Positions 1 through 11,385 of a DNA stretch of 64,000 nucleotides are shown here, in pieces (the stretch's first letter is position 1; each line of letters begins with the position of its first letter). The notes under the pieces are model-generated. The model ran no database searches. It was not told where the DNA came from and saw only the letters and a list, made by a program, of their open reading frames with translations. A program made the translations under genes and the position numbers. The stretch lies in the NCBI GenBank assembly GCA_022495005.1, contig JAGYXB010000568.1:62001-126000 (forward strand), written 5' to 3'. The DNA is from Rhyacophila brunnea. Its lineage: Eukaryota; Arthropoda; Insecta; Trichoptera; Rhyacophilidae.

Positions 1-2
1 CG

Positions 3-299
3 GTGCGAGCTTATCTAAAAAGATTTAAATTGAGGGATGATGACTGTTGTCCATTTGACGGCAACACATCTCAAACTGTGTGGCATGTCATCAACGACTG
101 CCCTATACTAGAAAGGGAACGATGGACTTTCAGGACTTGGTGTAGACAGCCTAATCATGAAATTGACCTCCAAAATCCTCACGAAGTTCTAAGCAATAGG
201 ACAACACAAGAACACTACACAAAATATTTAATCATGGCCATAAAGAAAATTAAAGATATAAATGGAAAAACCAAATTAGCCCCACATCAATGCAACTAA
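3..299 (+). CDS. C-terminal end of a non-LTR retrotransposon polyprotein (partial)
   Basis: The frame is open from the left edge of the window and ends with TAA at 297-299, so this is the last 98 codons or so of a longer protein. It contains a Cys/His cluster, DCCPFDGNTSQTVWHVINDC, resembling the C-terminal zinc-binding motif (C-x-C, H-x4-C) that follows the reverse transcriptase domain in R1/Jockey/I-type LINEs. One expected cysteine seems replaced. The catalytic domains would lie left of base 1. The 3' tail that follows is shared with a SINE at 23435-23630, which supports a LINE 3' end. Clade cannot be decided from this piece. Confidence 0.6.
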   Translation: MRAYLKRFKLRDDDCCPFDGNTSQTVWHVINDCPILERERWTFRTWCRQPNHEIDLQNPHEVLSNRTTQEHYTKYLIMAIKKIKDINGKTKLAPHQCN

Positions 300-350
300 C
301 CCACCCAACCACCTTGTCCGAAAAAGCAAGGGCATGGTTATTAATATAAA
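300..350 (+). mobile_element. 3' tail of the preceding LINE, shared with SINE-B
   Basis: Bases 306-346 (CAACCACCTTGTCCGAAAAA, then GCAAGGGCATGGTTATTAAT) match the 3' end of the SINE at 23573-23617 with about two differences, followed in both by an A-rich run. This is the pattern expected when a SINE borrows the reverse-transcriptase recognition tail of a LINE. Confidence 0.7.
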
Positions 351-871
351 AAAAATATTATAATAATATATATACATTTTTTTAATACATTAACTGTCCC
401 TTAGCATATAATATATTTCCCAGGGTAACCCTGGATAGTTTGATTGTGGCTAACACAGTAATCGCATTTGCATTTGTATACTTATTTGCTATCATAGGTA
501 CGCGCGTAAATGGCACTCATCCGTTATATCGACCGGTAACTTTAGCTGTCCTCAAAGCAGAGGGTCCTTAATGTCCAAATATCTCGAAAGACAAACGTTC
601 AAAGACAGAAAACGTAACTTAGTGTAGTCGTATTTTTTTAGGTTTTTTAACTTCAGCCGAGAGAGTTGCTGACCTTCACGACTATTCAGGTTAGATGACG
701 TAAATATATCCACAAATCCTTATGCGGAATCACCGATATACCATAGTTAATTATAGATATACATAGACGATAGATTTCAAGAATCTCATGCCTCGACAAG
801 TTTTACAGTATTTTGATAATATTATAAACATAAAGTTTAAATTACGTAATATAATATTATATAATTACCGC
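351..871. other. AT-rich intergenic, nothing recognised
   Basis: Short ORFs only; no repeat family of this window is recognised here. Confidence 0.5.
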
Positions 872-1110
872 CTACAGTGGCCGCGTGGCTTAAGCGTTAG
901 ACTATCACACCGTGGGTCCCAGGTTCGAATACTGGGTCTGGCAATTACACATATTGTTTTTCAATTTGTGTGTAAGTCAGGGTATGGACCTAATAGGTTG
1001 TGCAAGTGGCTGATATCCATTTCTCGTAAAAAACAAAAACTGTTAATACAAACCTCTACTGTGTGGAGGCCCATATGATCCTATTAGGATCGGACATGGT
1101 CGAAAAAAAA
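872..1110 (+). mobile_element. SINE-A copy 1 (tRNA-derived SINE)
   Basis: The head GTGGCCGCGTGGCTTAAGCG resembles the start of tRNA-Ser (box A region) and AGGTTCGAATACTGG is a box B. The body (ATTGTTTTTCAATTTGTGTG, GGTATGGACCTAATAGG) and the end GATCGGACATGGTCG plus A-run recur in six other copies here. Length about 240 bp. Transcription by RNA polymerase III from the tRNA-like promoter is inferred. ORFs crossing it are incidental. Confidence 0.88.
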
Positions 1111-2201
1111 TTATATAAGGGCCTTAAGTAACTTCATTTGATGGATTAGTACATAGTTGTGGAAAAAGTAGGTAATAATTTTCCAAGAAAATACGATTTT
1201 TAAAATATTATTTATTTGGAAATCGTCACCTTACTATTAAGACCTCGTACGTCTGATATTATAGAAAAAAGTTTTAAACAAAAAAACATTTTGAATCATA
1301 TCAAAACCTCGGTTCTCTAGACTTAATGCTGTCCATCTATCGACAAATTTTACAAACTCGTAGGTCTCGTGGTTTCACGTATGGAATTAAAACCTCCTAT
1401 TTTACAACCAGTGTTAGCAGATTCATCGATTAGAGAGGTGTTTAAAATATCGTTTTTCTTACGTTTTTTCCGTCCCCTCAACATTATTCTTAAACGTCTA
1501 CTAACGAGGTTTTAATAGTATGGTGACGATATGTTTATTTCTTTTAATGTGATTATCATATATATAGAAAGTTTCTGTAACTGTCATTATACTCATTATA
1601 CTAATATAACAAGTTGAAAATGTCGGTTTTTGTGCATAAAATATCTCAATTCTTCAGATTCAATTAGTGCAATAATATGAGGAATTTCCTTGGCTAAAAT
1701 CATTTTTAACATCTGGATTTATTTATTACCTCTATGATCTGGATATTTAAACGTGGAGAGGTATCCATTGTTTTTAAATAATAAGTATGTTGGGCTTTCA
1801 ATAATAATAATATTAATTTATAAGTATTATTGAGCTTAAAATTGTTGAAAGTTTTTATCAACTGAGAACCAACACTACATGTAATTAGGTACCACATGTT
1901 TAAGAAAGTATTTAAGATACAAAGATTCAAAAGTATAAGTAATAATAAAATAAATTAATTTTATTATTAAAGCAGCCTTTATCGATCTAAACGCATCAGA
2001 ACGCGGTCATTCCCATTGCATATCGTGTTATCGGGGATCCCAGCTGATTGGAATCGCAACTGGCTTCGGATGCTGTGCAAAAAGATCTCTCGGGTCGCAT
2101 TCCGGAATGAGGCGTGCGCCGAATTTAAACACCCCATTAAGACTTACTCGCTTCTGAAGGAGCATCTAACTATTGCACTGCCGATTATTATTAATTACTG
2201 A
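1111..2201. other. AT-rich intergenic
   Basis: No supported gene. A short AT palindrome lies near 1943-1967. An open frame at 2016-2201 gives 61 residues that I do not recognise. Confidence 0.45.
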
Positions 2202-3020
2202 GTGACGTTTGTGTATTTGTACTCTTCTATATCGCACCACTTCTAGTTGCTTTTCCCTCCACCAACCGCCATGCAGTGGCATAACGAACGATAGGCGCTC
2301 TTCAAATTTTCCAAGAACTTGGTTGGCGTGCACTAGAGTGTGCGTGATCCATACTTCGATAGAAATTCAATCTCAATTCTGGATGAGAAAAAACCTTCTC
2401 GCTCGCCGTAAAATGCCGCAAACTTTTTGAAAGCTGAGAAATTTTCCCTCGTAGATACCAAGTCGCAATGGCTGACCGGTCCAACTGAGAGTCGGACCAA
2501 CTTGAGAAACTCTTCCCTTTCAACCGACATATGGGGGCACTCCTAGAGGATGGGATGAATTCGCCACATAAGCAAGTCGGAGATTCTATTAGGCTAAGCT
2601 AAGCTGACAGAGCTTGGAGGCAAAACCACCGTGTCCGGTTAAGATCTGAGAAGTCCAATGGTCTGGAGTCAATCTGGTTATCTTAATGCGCCACTTTATA
2701 TTAGGAATCAACAAATGCGTTTGTCTGCCCTTGGAAAAGGTGGTCCATCGCCCCTGTCATGAACGCAGCGTGGTGTCATACGCCAGATCGCGTACAATAA
2801 CTTTTGGAGTGGCTAATAGATCCAAGACCTGAAGGCGGCGATATTAAGATACCGCCAACCTCCAGACCGAGACCCCCGAGCAAGGCAGTCGTGGCACCAC
2901 AGACTTGAATGTGCAGGTCTAACGGAAGCACTCTAGCAAGGACAGGCAACGCGTCAGTAGAAGTCGTCTTAAAAGCCCTAGTGAGGGCAAGGGATGCTGA
3001 GCGTTGACCGCCGAGAAGAA
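2202..3020 (-). pseudogene. R1-clade LINE relic: C-terminal part of ORF2
   Basis: On the minus strand, about 2870-3015 encodes a segment with TTSTDALPVLARVLPLDLHI, closely matching the corresponding region of the intact R1-type ORF2 at 29792-33007. Further on, about 2530-2590 shows TCLCGE, the start of the C-terminal zinc motif, and 2333-2530 encodes a tail with HCDLVSTRENFSAFKKFAA, parallel to the ORF2 C-terminus. Stops and frameshifts separate these blocks, so it is dead. Bases below 2333 are probably the 3' UTR. Divergence from the intact element is clearly higher than for the 61051 copy, so it is an older or different R1 family. Confidence 0.8.
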
Positions 3021-3169
3021 TTTTCCGGATGCACTATTATATATTTTTTAAAAGCGTTACTTATATAATAATATGTCGCTTATTTTCTTGACCATAGTTT
3101 TTGACTTCGACAACGATGAACATAATAATAATAACGACGATATCAAGAGATATTGGGCGTGTATATTCG

Positions 3170-3480
3170 TATACGTAGTTTGCATAGAACAGATTAATAC
3201 ATATAATTTCGATAGGCTATACCCCAATACACAAAATTTGGACGCAGGGTTTTGAATGTGTGAGTGTCCCACGAAAACGAACCACATATTATAGCCGTGC
3301 AATAGTGTGTGTTGCAACTTTCAAATACACCAATGATGAATGAGCGTCAATGCATAAACCGGTAGCAGTTGTCAGAATGGAGGACAACTTATTCTTGACA
3401 CGTTTTTAAGTTTATCCTATATTCTTTCACACCCGTTAAGTATTTCAGTTCCCATTATTTCTCAGTTCCCTGGTGGTTTA
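3170..3480 (+). repeat. Rep-V copy 1
   Basis: Shares long stretches with 11690-12000 (inverted) and 12795-13062: GAATGTGTGAGTGTCC, GAGCGTCAATGCATAAA, TATTTCAGTTCCCATTATTT. Non-coding; transposon class unknown. Confidence 0.75.
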
Positions 3481-3616
3481 ATTTCTGTGCTGGAATTGCT
3501 TCATGAAAATATTGAAAAAGGGGCCTCGACACAGTTAAAACTAGTCATACAATTATTCATTAGGTATATAAACATTTAAAAACGATGCAAATTTCCCACA
3601 TATTGAGTAGGTATAC

Positions 3617-3871
3617 GCCCACGGTGGCCGCGTGGCTTAAGCGTTGGACTATCACGCCGTTGGTCTCAGGTTCGAATCCTGGGTCTGGTAAGTACACATA
3701 TTGTTTTTCAATTTGTGTATGAGTCAGGGTATGGACCTAATAGGTTGAGCAAGTGGCTGACATCCATTTCTCGTAAAAAAACAAAATCTGTTAATACAAA
3801 CCTCTACTCTGTGGAGGTCCATATGATCCTATAAGGATCGAACATGGTCGAAAAAAAAAATAAAAAAAAAA
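3617..3871 (+). mobile_element. SINE-A copy 2
   Basis: Near-consensus copy: tRNA-like head from CACGGTGGCCGCGTGG, box B GGTTCGAATCC, the conserved body, and the end ATCGAACATGGTCG followed by a long A-rich tail (3850-3871). The A-rich tail and good head suggest a relatively well preserved copy. Confidence 0.9.
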
Positions 3872-4480
3872 TAGAATGTTATCTAATAAAATAAATAAAA
3901 TTGAATTTGAATTGGCAGAATCACTCAACTAGACACGTACTTCTATACTGAAAATAATAAATAATTATTGTTATTATGTGTTACTACTGTTATTCTCAAT
4001 AATAATTATTTTAAGCTAAATTTTGTGATTTATGGTTTTTATTTTATTTTTATCGTAGGTAAGGCTAAAAACCAGTCAGTTAACTCGTCACTGTTCTATG
4101 CTGTACTCTGCACCCTGCCGCCTTATAAGACGAATAAGATGGCTAGATAAATGATGGACTGCTTCGAAGGGTTTGAGCATGTCCCACAAATAAAGAGTGA
4201 TCGGTCAGCGACAGTGGTTGGCGCATTGCATGTCCTCAAAGCAATGCAGCGCGTACGACTGACGAGTACATGCATACTCCATACTGCAAGACTATGGGAA
4301 AATGCACTTTTTGCGCGCGATTGCAAACATGCAATCTTGAATTCGGCACAAACTTGTACGCGGGTATCCACCATAACGATTTCGGCCACACAAACGTTGG
4401 AACGCGGCATATTTGCGAACGCACGTGTATTTCTTTTCGAACATGCAATTTTTATATATTTAGATTTAAAAATAAATATT
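3872..4480. other. Unassigned stretch, partly GC-richer
   Basis: 4150-4440 is GC-richer than its surroundings and stays open from 4151 to 4672. The translation has no recognisable domain and runs into Rep-K, so I do not call a gene. Confidence 0.35.
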
Positions 4481-4970
4481 TACAAGATTAGTACCATGTT
4501 TTTAAGTTGTCTGTTGAATCATAATATAAACTTGACAATTCTATTTATTAATAATTTAGGACAAATAAGGCAATTGTCAACAAAACATTTTTTTGCTATT
4601 TTGCAACAAACAAACAAATATAGAATACTGAAATGTCATTTTGATTTCCATAGTAACGCACGTATATATTAATAATTTAGTTGCTAGGACCACCCCCTTA
4701 GCAACCAATAATAGTCGATTGGATTAAGGATTTCTTCCGAAATAACTTTTCATACAAAACAGAATTAACTGAAAATGAATTCAATTCTAGTTAAAGATGG
4801 TTAAAAGTATTAAAAGAATGCATCGGCATCGTGTTCTGATATATTCAAAAAGATTCAAATGTCTAGCTAGTCGGGAAATTAGTTAAAAATCGATTGCAAG
4901 ATTTGTACTGGATAAACAACCATCGAACAAATAAGAATACAACCTAATAAAAACGTTGTAAAAATAAAAA
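4481..4970 (+). repeat. Rep-K copy 1
   Basis: Begins TTACAAGATTAG and ends AAAACGTTGTAAAA. Shares the internal block ATGAATTCAATTCTA, the hairpin GTTGCTAGG...CTTAGCAAC near 4680-4705, and CTAGCTAGTCGGGAA with copies at 7041, 9018, 20190 and 38550. Non-coding. The ends carry ACAACGTTTTTA in inverted orientation, suggesting a non-autonomous DNA transposon, although no target duplication was identified. Confidence 0.75.
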
Positions 4971-5589
4971 AAAAATCAGTTGACATTGTAAAAATTTAAT
5001 ATGGTATTATAACGGAACTTGATTTTAAATCTGCCCTAAAATTAGTGTTTCCAATTGCATACTTTCTTGACATGACGTACCTTGAACAAATAATCTATAA
5101 AATTATCATTAATACATCGACTGTTAAAAGGAAAAAGAACTTAACCCACACAAATTGAATTCACTTAACTTTCTTCTTTCTTAAAAAAAAAAATATATAA
5201 GCTAAATTTACATAATAATTCGGCATTTTTGTAACTTAAATCATTTGGGTATAGCGTGTATTTAGTCATGTTGTTATTAACCAATAGAACCTATTTTGGA
5301 ATTAATTAATTTAATTAATTTAATTTAATAATTAATTTGGAATTTTCGATTAACTCCTCTTTCCTTTCTACAGTCGATATATATATAACTTGGGATCCAC
5401 GACATTATACGTTAGACGTCATGCTAAATACTAAAAAAATGTTGAAATTCATCCAAAATTATGAGTCAATTGCAAACTACAATATAAAGTTTTACCGAAT
5501 ATTTTAAAAATATAAATTACGAGTATAATGACATTTTTAATAGGTTTACTGAATGTATTAACAACGAGTATCTAATGTATATTAAGTAT
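4971..5589. other. AT-rich intergenic
   Basis: Nothing recognised apart from simple TTAATT runs near 5303-5332. Confidence 0.45.
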
Positions 5590-5935
5590 ATTCCAAATAT
5601 TGAAAATTTACATCACTTATTTGGACATACATACTTTGAAAAACCTTCAGATACCTGTAGACCTATTAGAAAAAAACTTTTGGCTGGACTTGAACCCGCA
5701 TCCAATGGATTCGCGCCAATGTGCTTTATCAATTGAGTAACGTGCGTCCTATTTAATTACAATGAAATTAAGTAATAGTAACATTTCTGAAACGTTTTAA
5801 TTTCTTGTAAGTTTCTAGGTGTATGTAGGTATATGTAGGTATCTGAAATCTTTTCAAATTATTTAAGTGTGTTTAATAAAGAATGTTACACTCTCAAATG
5901 AAGTTTATTTGTTGAATAAAAAAAATAGTTTAATA
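5590..5935 (-). repeat. SINE-C copy with an inverted tail partner
   Basis: Minus-strand tRNA-like head at about 5690-5760: on that strand TTGATAAAGCACATTGGCGC and box B GGGTTCAAGTCCAGCC. It is followed leftwards by the SINE-C body. To the right, 5870-5935 (GAATGTTACACTCTCAAATG, TTGTTGAATAAA) is a SINE-C tail in the opposite orientation, giving an inverted arrangement around the head. Confidence 0.6.
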
Positions 5936-5980
5936 TTAATACTTTCGACCGAAGGTACTTGATGGAATTTGAATTTAAAT

Positions 5981-6042
5981 TCTAATGGATTCAAGCTCTG
6001 TACTATTCCATTTGGAATAGTACAGAGCTTGAATCCATTAGA
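5981..6042. repeat. 30-bp perfect palindrome with 2-nt spacer
   Basis: Arms 5981-6010 and 6013-6042 are exact reverse complements (start TCTAATGGATTCAAGCTCTG), separated by TT. As single-stranded DNA or RNA it would form a long hairpin. Related single-arm sequence occurs at about 24370-24422 and 38140-38165. Confidence 0.9.
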
Positions 6043-6111
6043 AAAAATAGTTTATATAATTTATTTACTTAATAATAATGTTTTAACTATCTTCGCCTAT
6101 ATCGCCTGTTA

Positions 6112-6456
6112 ATTACCTACGTGGTCGCAGCCATGATTTATTCTGGATCGGAACCGTTAAAGACTTAGACATTTTCAATGATGTACTTTGCATTTTGTTT
6201 TTGAAACTTTATTTTTCTGTATAAATTGTATGTTTTTTGTTTTCAAAATTTTTATTTTTCTGTATTAAATTGTACTTACGTATGTTTTGATTTTTTTATT
6301 TTATTATTATTATTATATTTTTTTCTATATTGTCGTCTTCTCTCTTGTGAGGGTAATATTTGACTTATAATGTAAATCTTAAGTTGTGTACGTCTTGAAT
6401 TTAGATTTGTTATGTCTACAGTGTTTTGTATTCTTAAATAAATAAATAAATAAAAT
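6112..6456 (+). pseudogene. Jockey-type LINE 3' end, copy 1 (internally deleted)
   Basis: Contains TACGTGGTCGCAGCCATGAT, then jumps to GACTTAGACATTTTC. Compared with the 15655 and 35515 copies this skips roughly the codons between the FWIG and DIDIF motifs. The 3' UTR (CTTCTCTCTTGTGAGGGTAA, TTGAATTTAGATTTGTTATG) ends in an AATAAATAAATAAATAAA tail, typical of Jockey-like elements. Confidence 0.75.
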
Positions 6457-7040
6457 TACTTTGTTATGTAAACGAGTATTAATTATATTATTCTGTAGCA
6501 TTGTGCTTGAAATGCCGAAAGGCAAAACCAGGCTCGTAAATAATTACTCAAACGGTATTTTATTGCAAAACTCAAATCAATTCGGTACTAATTTTGTAAT
6601 AATATTGTATACATGCATTAAAATTTAATTAATATTTAATTACTGATTGAAGCATTTACTCGATAAAATGTCATAAAAAACTAATTCTAATGTATTCAAG
6701 TTAAGTACTCCAATCATCATGTCATAAAGTTGAGCGGCAAAGCCTGCCAACTGGTTGACAAGAGTGACTATCATATATTGGATTGTAGTAATAAACAAAC
6801 CAGAGCAGGCTGTTTGGTTTGGTATATATGACTCATTTTTAATCCTTTCACACTAAATATGTTTTACTGCGATACTTAAACTATTCCAGGTATGTAGTAA
6901 AAATGATTGATTTTTGTTTTCTTTTAAATAATTTTGTGTTCACCACATATGAAATTGCTCTACTAAAAGTGAAAGTAAAATAAGACACAAGTAACATAAT
7001 AATTATTGATGAAGAATCTATATCAATCGTTCGACTGAGA
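6457..7040. other. AT-rich intergenic
   Basis: No supported feature. Confidence 0.45.
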
Positions 7041-7468
7041 TTTAAAATAATTACGAGATAAAAATAACTTTTTATATAAGTACAACGTTTTTAAATTTTC
7101 TGTTGAATCATATAAACTTGACTTGACTAGCTTAAGCGATCAAAAAATTTGTAATTACTAGAAATACTGAATAATGAATGAACGTATCTATTATTTAATA
7201 ATTTAGTTTCTAGGAACCCCTAGCAATCAATAATGGTATCGAAATAACTTTTCATACAAAACAGAATTAACTAAAAATGAATTCAATTCTACTTAAAGAT
7301 GGCTAAAAGTATTAAAAAAATGCATTGGTATCGTGTTATGATATATTCTAAAAAGTTTCAAATATCTAGCTAGTAGGGAAGTTAGTTAAAAATCGATTGA
7401 AAGATTTGTACCGGACAAACAACCACCGGACAAATAAGAATACGAGCTAATAAAAACGTTGTAAAAAA
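7041..7468 (+). repeat. Rep-K copy 2
   Basis: From TTTAAAATAATTACGAGATA through ACAACGTTTTTAAATTTTCT to TAATAAAAACGTTGTAAAA. Internal blocks as in the other copies; part of the stretch between the two ends is shortened. Confidence 0.75.
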
Positions 7469-9017
7469 GAGAAACATTCCTCCTAATTTTTGTATTGCGT
7501 GTGCAGATCATAAGCTGATTTGTTTTGTAAACTTTGAATACAAAAAATATGTGCGTAAGATTTTACGATTTTTGCGTAGATAAATGAACAGAAGTAATCA
7601 TTTTTATGTAAATTAAAAAATATTCTTTCCCAGTTTTAGACTTCATCCCATTAGGATCTAGTAGGTTAACCGAATATATATTTTTAGACGTTTTTCATAT
7701 TATTATCTTCGTTGTTATCACTGTTCTTTGAAATATAACACAAACATTTTGGAAATACTATATATTCAATTCACTGTCACGCGTTCTATTATTTACACAA
7801 AATCGAAATAGATGGGGCTAAATGAACTAATGTGTTGTTAGATCTCTCAAAACTAAACATGTGAAGACTTTCTACGTTAAGGTCTCATATAATGTTGATT
7901 ATTAAACAATGACTACTTAGGGCACTTACTTAGGGCGCAGACCCATCAGCTTTTATTGAATACGAACTGTTTCTACAAAAATTCTATGTGCGAAGGTTGG
8001 AAATGTTTACAAATAGAGGGAAAGTTATTACCTACATAATTTAAAAAAGGAGCACGAATTGCCACCAAGTAATAGCCTGGTTTTGGATTGTTTTCTTATT
8101 GTTTTCTTATTGTTTTCTTATTGCATCTTCTTCTTAAAACGGAACGTGTTATGTGGTCAAACCTAAAAGTTAGTTATTATATTGAAGGTACGATGACTCG
8201 GGTCACCGTCATATTTAGATTAATAAAGCCTGAGCATAACTTTTTGCGCAAGCAACGAGTGGTCCACTGCCATACTATTTATTGATATCGTACTTGCAAG
8301 CAGAGTTTGGTATTCTATAATGACTGAAAGGGTATAAATAAGTTATTAGTTATTGTCGTTTAGAATCGACTGTCACTTTGACAAATGTCCTAGTGTATTA
8401 TTATAATATTATTATACACAGAAGAAGTTTACTTACTTTGATCGTCACTTCCAATTATTAATAACACAACCACTAAATCAGATGAACTCCAAGGTCTCCA
8501 AGATACGTTAAAATAATCCGAAAGAAATCTGAAACTAAGAATACTCCGACAAGTGAACACGACAGACGCGTCAGTATGAGCACTCTATAGACAAAGACAG
8601 GCAATGACAGGTCATCCATAGATAACGGGAGGGGCGAAAAGTAGGACCAGTCGTGTAATGTATTGGCTTCCTTCTTCAGTTGGCAATGCTCGGGTGCAAT
8701 CGATTTAAAGGTAACATAACCTAACTAAGGCGTTTGAAGAAACGTCAGTATAAATTCAGTCTGTAACTGCCCCAGGAAAGATGGCCGGACAATATTAAGA
8801 TGATGTAAGTATGGATGTGAGAGACTGAGTGTGACCTATTTGAAAAAGAGAGAGAGATAGAGATAACTCAGAACATAGATAATTAGAGGATGTTTGTGTA
8901 ATCAATCATGGATCAAAATATTTAGTGGCACTAGCTTGAATAACTATCATAAAAACCCGACATATTCGTTTTACATTTCACAATCCCACTATTTGGTCAA
9001 CGCAATGAAGGTATAAT
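7469..9017. other. Intergenic, nothing firm
   Basis: No repeat or gene could be supported. 8088-8285 is an open frame starting in a repeated TTGTTTTCTTA motif and is not convincing. A GA-rich microsatellite lies at about 8841-8862. Confidence 0.45.
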
Positions 9018-9474
9018 TTTAAGATAAAAATAACTTTTTATATACAACGTTTTTAAATTTTCTGTTGAATTATTTGCTCAATATGCTCAAACTTGTACTT
9101 GATATGAAGTAAATAAAAAACAAACAAATATAGAATACTGAAATGTCATTTTGACATTTCATTTTGATTTCCATAGTAACGCACGTATATATTAATAGTT
9201 GCTAGGACCACCTCCTTAGCAACTAATAATAGTCTTTTACTTTTTTTCTGAAATAACTTTCCATACAAAATAGAATTAACTGAAAATGAATTCAATTCTG
9301 CTTAAAGATGGCTAAAAGTATTAAAAGAATGCATTGGCATCGTGTTCTGATATATTCTAAAATTTTAAAATGTCTAGCTAGTCGGGAAGTTAGTTAAAAA
9401 TCGATTGCAAGATTTGTACTAGACAAACAACCACCGGACAAACAAGAATACGAGCTAATAAAAACGTTGTAAAA
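9018..9474 (+). repeat. Rep-K copy 3
   Basis: The clearest copy. ACAACGTTTTTA begins at 9044 and its reverse complement TAAAAACGTTGT ends at 9470, enclosing 427 bp. The left extension TAAGATAAAAATAACTTTTT is also shared with other copies, so the true element end may lie outside the inverted repeat. A short local duplication (CATTTTGACATTTCATTTTG) is unique to this copy. Confidence 0.78.
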
Positions 9475-9735
9475 TATGATCTATTATGGGGAGACAGTGA
9501 ATAAAATTCTGAAATGAACCCATATAAGGATGATTTAAAATAAGATTTCACATGTTGTGTTGCACGGAAGATCCATTGACATTCGTCTTCCCAACAGATT
9601 TCATAAAATAATACAAAGATGGCTGGGAAGTAAGTTCACAGTAATCTAAAACAGGCATGCCCAAAATCAGGTAGGCTTACATCTAATATCTAGTTGCAAA
9701 ACTAGCTGTGATTTAACACACATACTCTTCCACTA

Positions 9736-9845
9736 GGGATTGCAATACCGGTATTTCAAAACCGGTATTCCAGTATTTATCAATACCGAAATACCGGTTT
9801 TAAAAATCCAAAATACCGTAATTTTTGGTATTAAAAAAAGCACAC
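9736..9845. mobile_element. Terminal part of a hAT-like element with ATACCGGTAT repeats
   Basis: TAGGGATTGCAATACCGG resembles the TAGGGATTCCAATCCCG terminus of hAT-C, followed by repeated subterminal AATACCGGTATT motifs. The second end was not found, so this is a fragment. Confidence 0.45.
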
Positions 9846-10325
9846 TATATCTATGAAACTAGTATGGGACGTTTTAACAAATCTATTCGAATCATTTCTA
9901 TAATCTCATTAGAGAAACACTTTGAGAATGTAAGAAAATCTTTTTACTTAGTATTCAGTTCAAGTAGCCGTTTAAAGGCTAACGAATAATCGTTAGAAGC
10001 ATAATAAGTAGAAAATTATAAAAAACAAAGCGAGAACAAGAAAAAGCCTTCACAAAAAGCACATTGAAGCGAGAAAACACAAGAATAATGACGTGTTATT
10101 TAAATTGGTCCACGGGGTTTTGTCTGAGCGACTCATTGCCTTACATACAAATTAGTGGTGTATCTAAAAAAAGAATGTAAAAACAACATGTCGCAAGAGT
10201 GTATTAGGAAAGTGTCTCACATATAAAAAGAAACAAAACAAAAAGATTAATTTATACTTGTATCTTAGCTGGGTAAACTCGGCGACTACAGCGGTTCCGC
10301 TGAAACATCAAAGTTAAGCAGCATT

Positions 10326-10333
10326 GTGTAGGG
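10326..10333. repeat. Target-site duplication of hAT 10334-11188
   Basis: GTGTAGGG, repeated exactly at 11189-11196. Confidence 0.92.
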
Positions 10334-11188
10334 CAGGGTTTCCCAAACTATGTTCCGCGGAACACCAGTGTTCCGACAAACCAGAATAGGTGTTCCGCGA
10401 CCATTTGGAAAGGTTTTATACACTGGAACACATTTAAAGATCTTTTACTAAGTAGAAGTAAAATAAATAAAACTAAAATAATTAAAGAACCTAATTCATA
10501 TTGAAAGGCGAGTGATGATCAATCTTCACTAATGTTTATGACGTCAAGTATCTAGATAGGCTATGATTCCCACAAAGGGGGGGGGGGGGGGGGGGCTGAA
10601 AGGTCTCTAGCCTGAGGGCCCGGCGTGAGAGATCGACCAGCCAAGTGAGATAAACACACATCGCAAACATGCACTACCTAATAGTAAAAAATGTCGCCTG
10701 CGTTGTTTCATTTCAAGCTTACTAAAATTTAATAGTATGTGGTTTTGCCATATTTTTGATTATTGTCGATATTTGCCATGTCCATAATAATTGTGCAATC
10801 AACATAAAAGTGGGTGTATTAAAAATACAAAAAACCGCTAAAACTACCCTTAATTTTACCTCGAACACCATTTGGAATATGCAACTGTAGATCTTCACAC
10901 TGCCTTTAACCTTAGCGATGAGTAGGGAGCCCGCTTCGGGATGTGGGAGCCATGATCTGAGTAAAGACAAAGGACCATCTGTTCTCACACCGTGCGCATG
11001 AAAAAGATGAGGTAGCTATATTGTTTTTAACTGACCGGCTGACAAATCTTGTCAGTTTAACGACAGTTGCCAAAAATGGCAGAACTGTTAGCTGCGCTAA
11101 TAAATAACCTACAAAATAAACTAAGTGTTCCGTTAAAATTTCCGGGTTTGCGAAGTGTTCCATTGCAGAAAAAGTTTGGGAAACCCTG
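10334..11188. mobile_element. Non-autonomous hAT element, 855 bp
   Basis: Both termini read CAGGGTTTCCCAAACT inward (16 of 16), a typical hAT terminal inverted repeat, and are flanked by the 8-bp duplication GTGTAGGG, the hAT hallmark. Subterminal CCGCGGAACAC motifs fit. The inside has no transposase, only short incidental ORFs and a run of about 19 G near 10577-10595. It sits inside a 5S rRNA-like sequence. Confidence 0.92.
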
Positions 11189-11385
11189 GTGTAGGGATTG
11201 GATAGGTGACAGCAGAGACTTAATAATAAGCGATTGTTTACTCGACTGTAAAAATAATTTGTCGTACATAATGTTTGAGGGGTTATGCGTCAGGCTTATA
11301 ATGTCGTAGGTCCCGGGTGTGAATTCTATTACTGATAGAAATTCACATGTTTTTTTATCAATAATCCATAAAGTTATTAATAATA

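Larger units (their letters stand above)
10278..11210 (+). pseudogene. 5S rRNA-derived sequence split by a hAT element
   Basis: 10290-10333 (GGTTCCGCTG, then CATCAAAGTTAAGCAGCATT) and 11197-11210 (ATTGGATAGGTGAC) align, once the intervening element is removed, to the internal control region of 5S rRNA (AAGTTAAGCA ... TTGGATGGGTGACC) with a few bases deleted. The rest of 5S rRNA is not preserved. This is either a 5S pseudogene or the head of a 5S-derived SINE (SINE3 class). Confidence 0.65.

Noticed and set aside
872..945. tRNA-Ser gene
   Set aside because: Box A and B are present but the cloverleaf cannot close properly, and the unit is dispersed with a constant 3' body, so it is a SINE head.
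788..1078. 96-codon open frame
   Set aside because: It reads through SINE-A, and equivalent frames occur by chance in other copies; no protein domain.
2016..2201. 61-codon open frame beside the R1 relic
   Set aside because: Not recognisable, not part of R1 ORF2, and too short to support on composition alone.
4151..4672. 173-codon open frame
   Set aside because: No recognisable domain, and the second half is Rep-K repeat sequence.
10278..11210. Functional 5S rRNA gene
   Set aside because: Interrupted by 855 bp, with internal deletions and unlike 5S at both outer ends.
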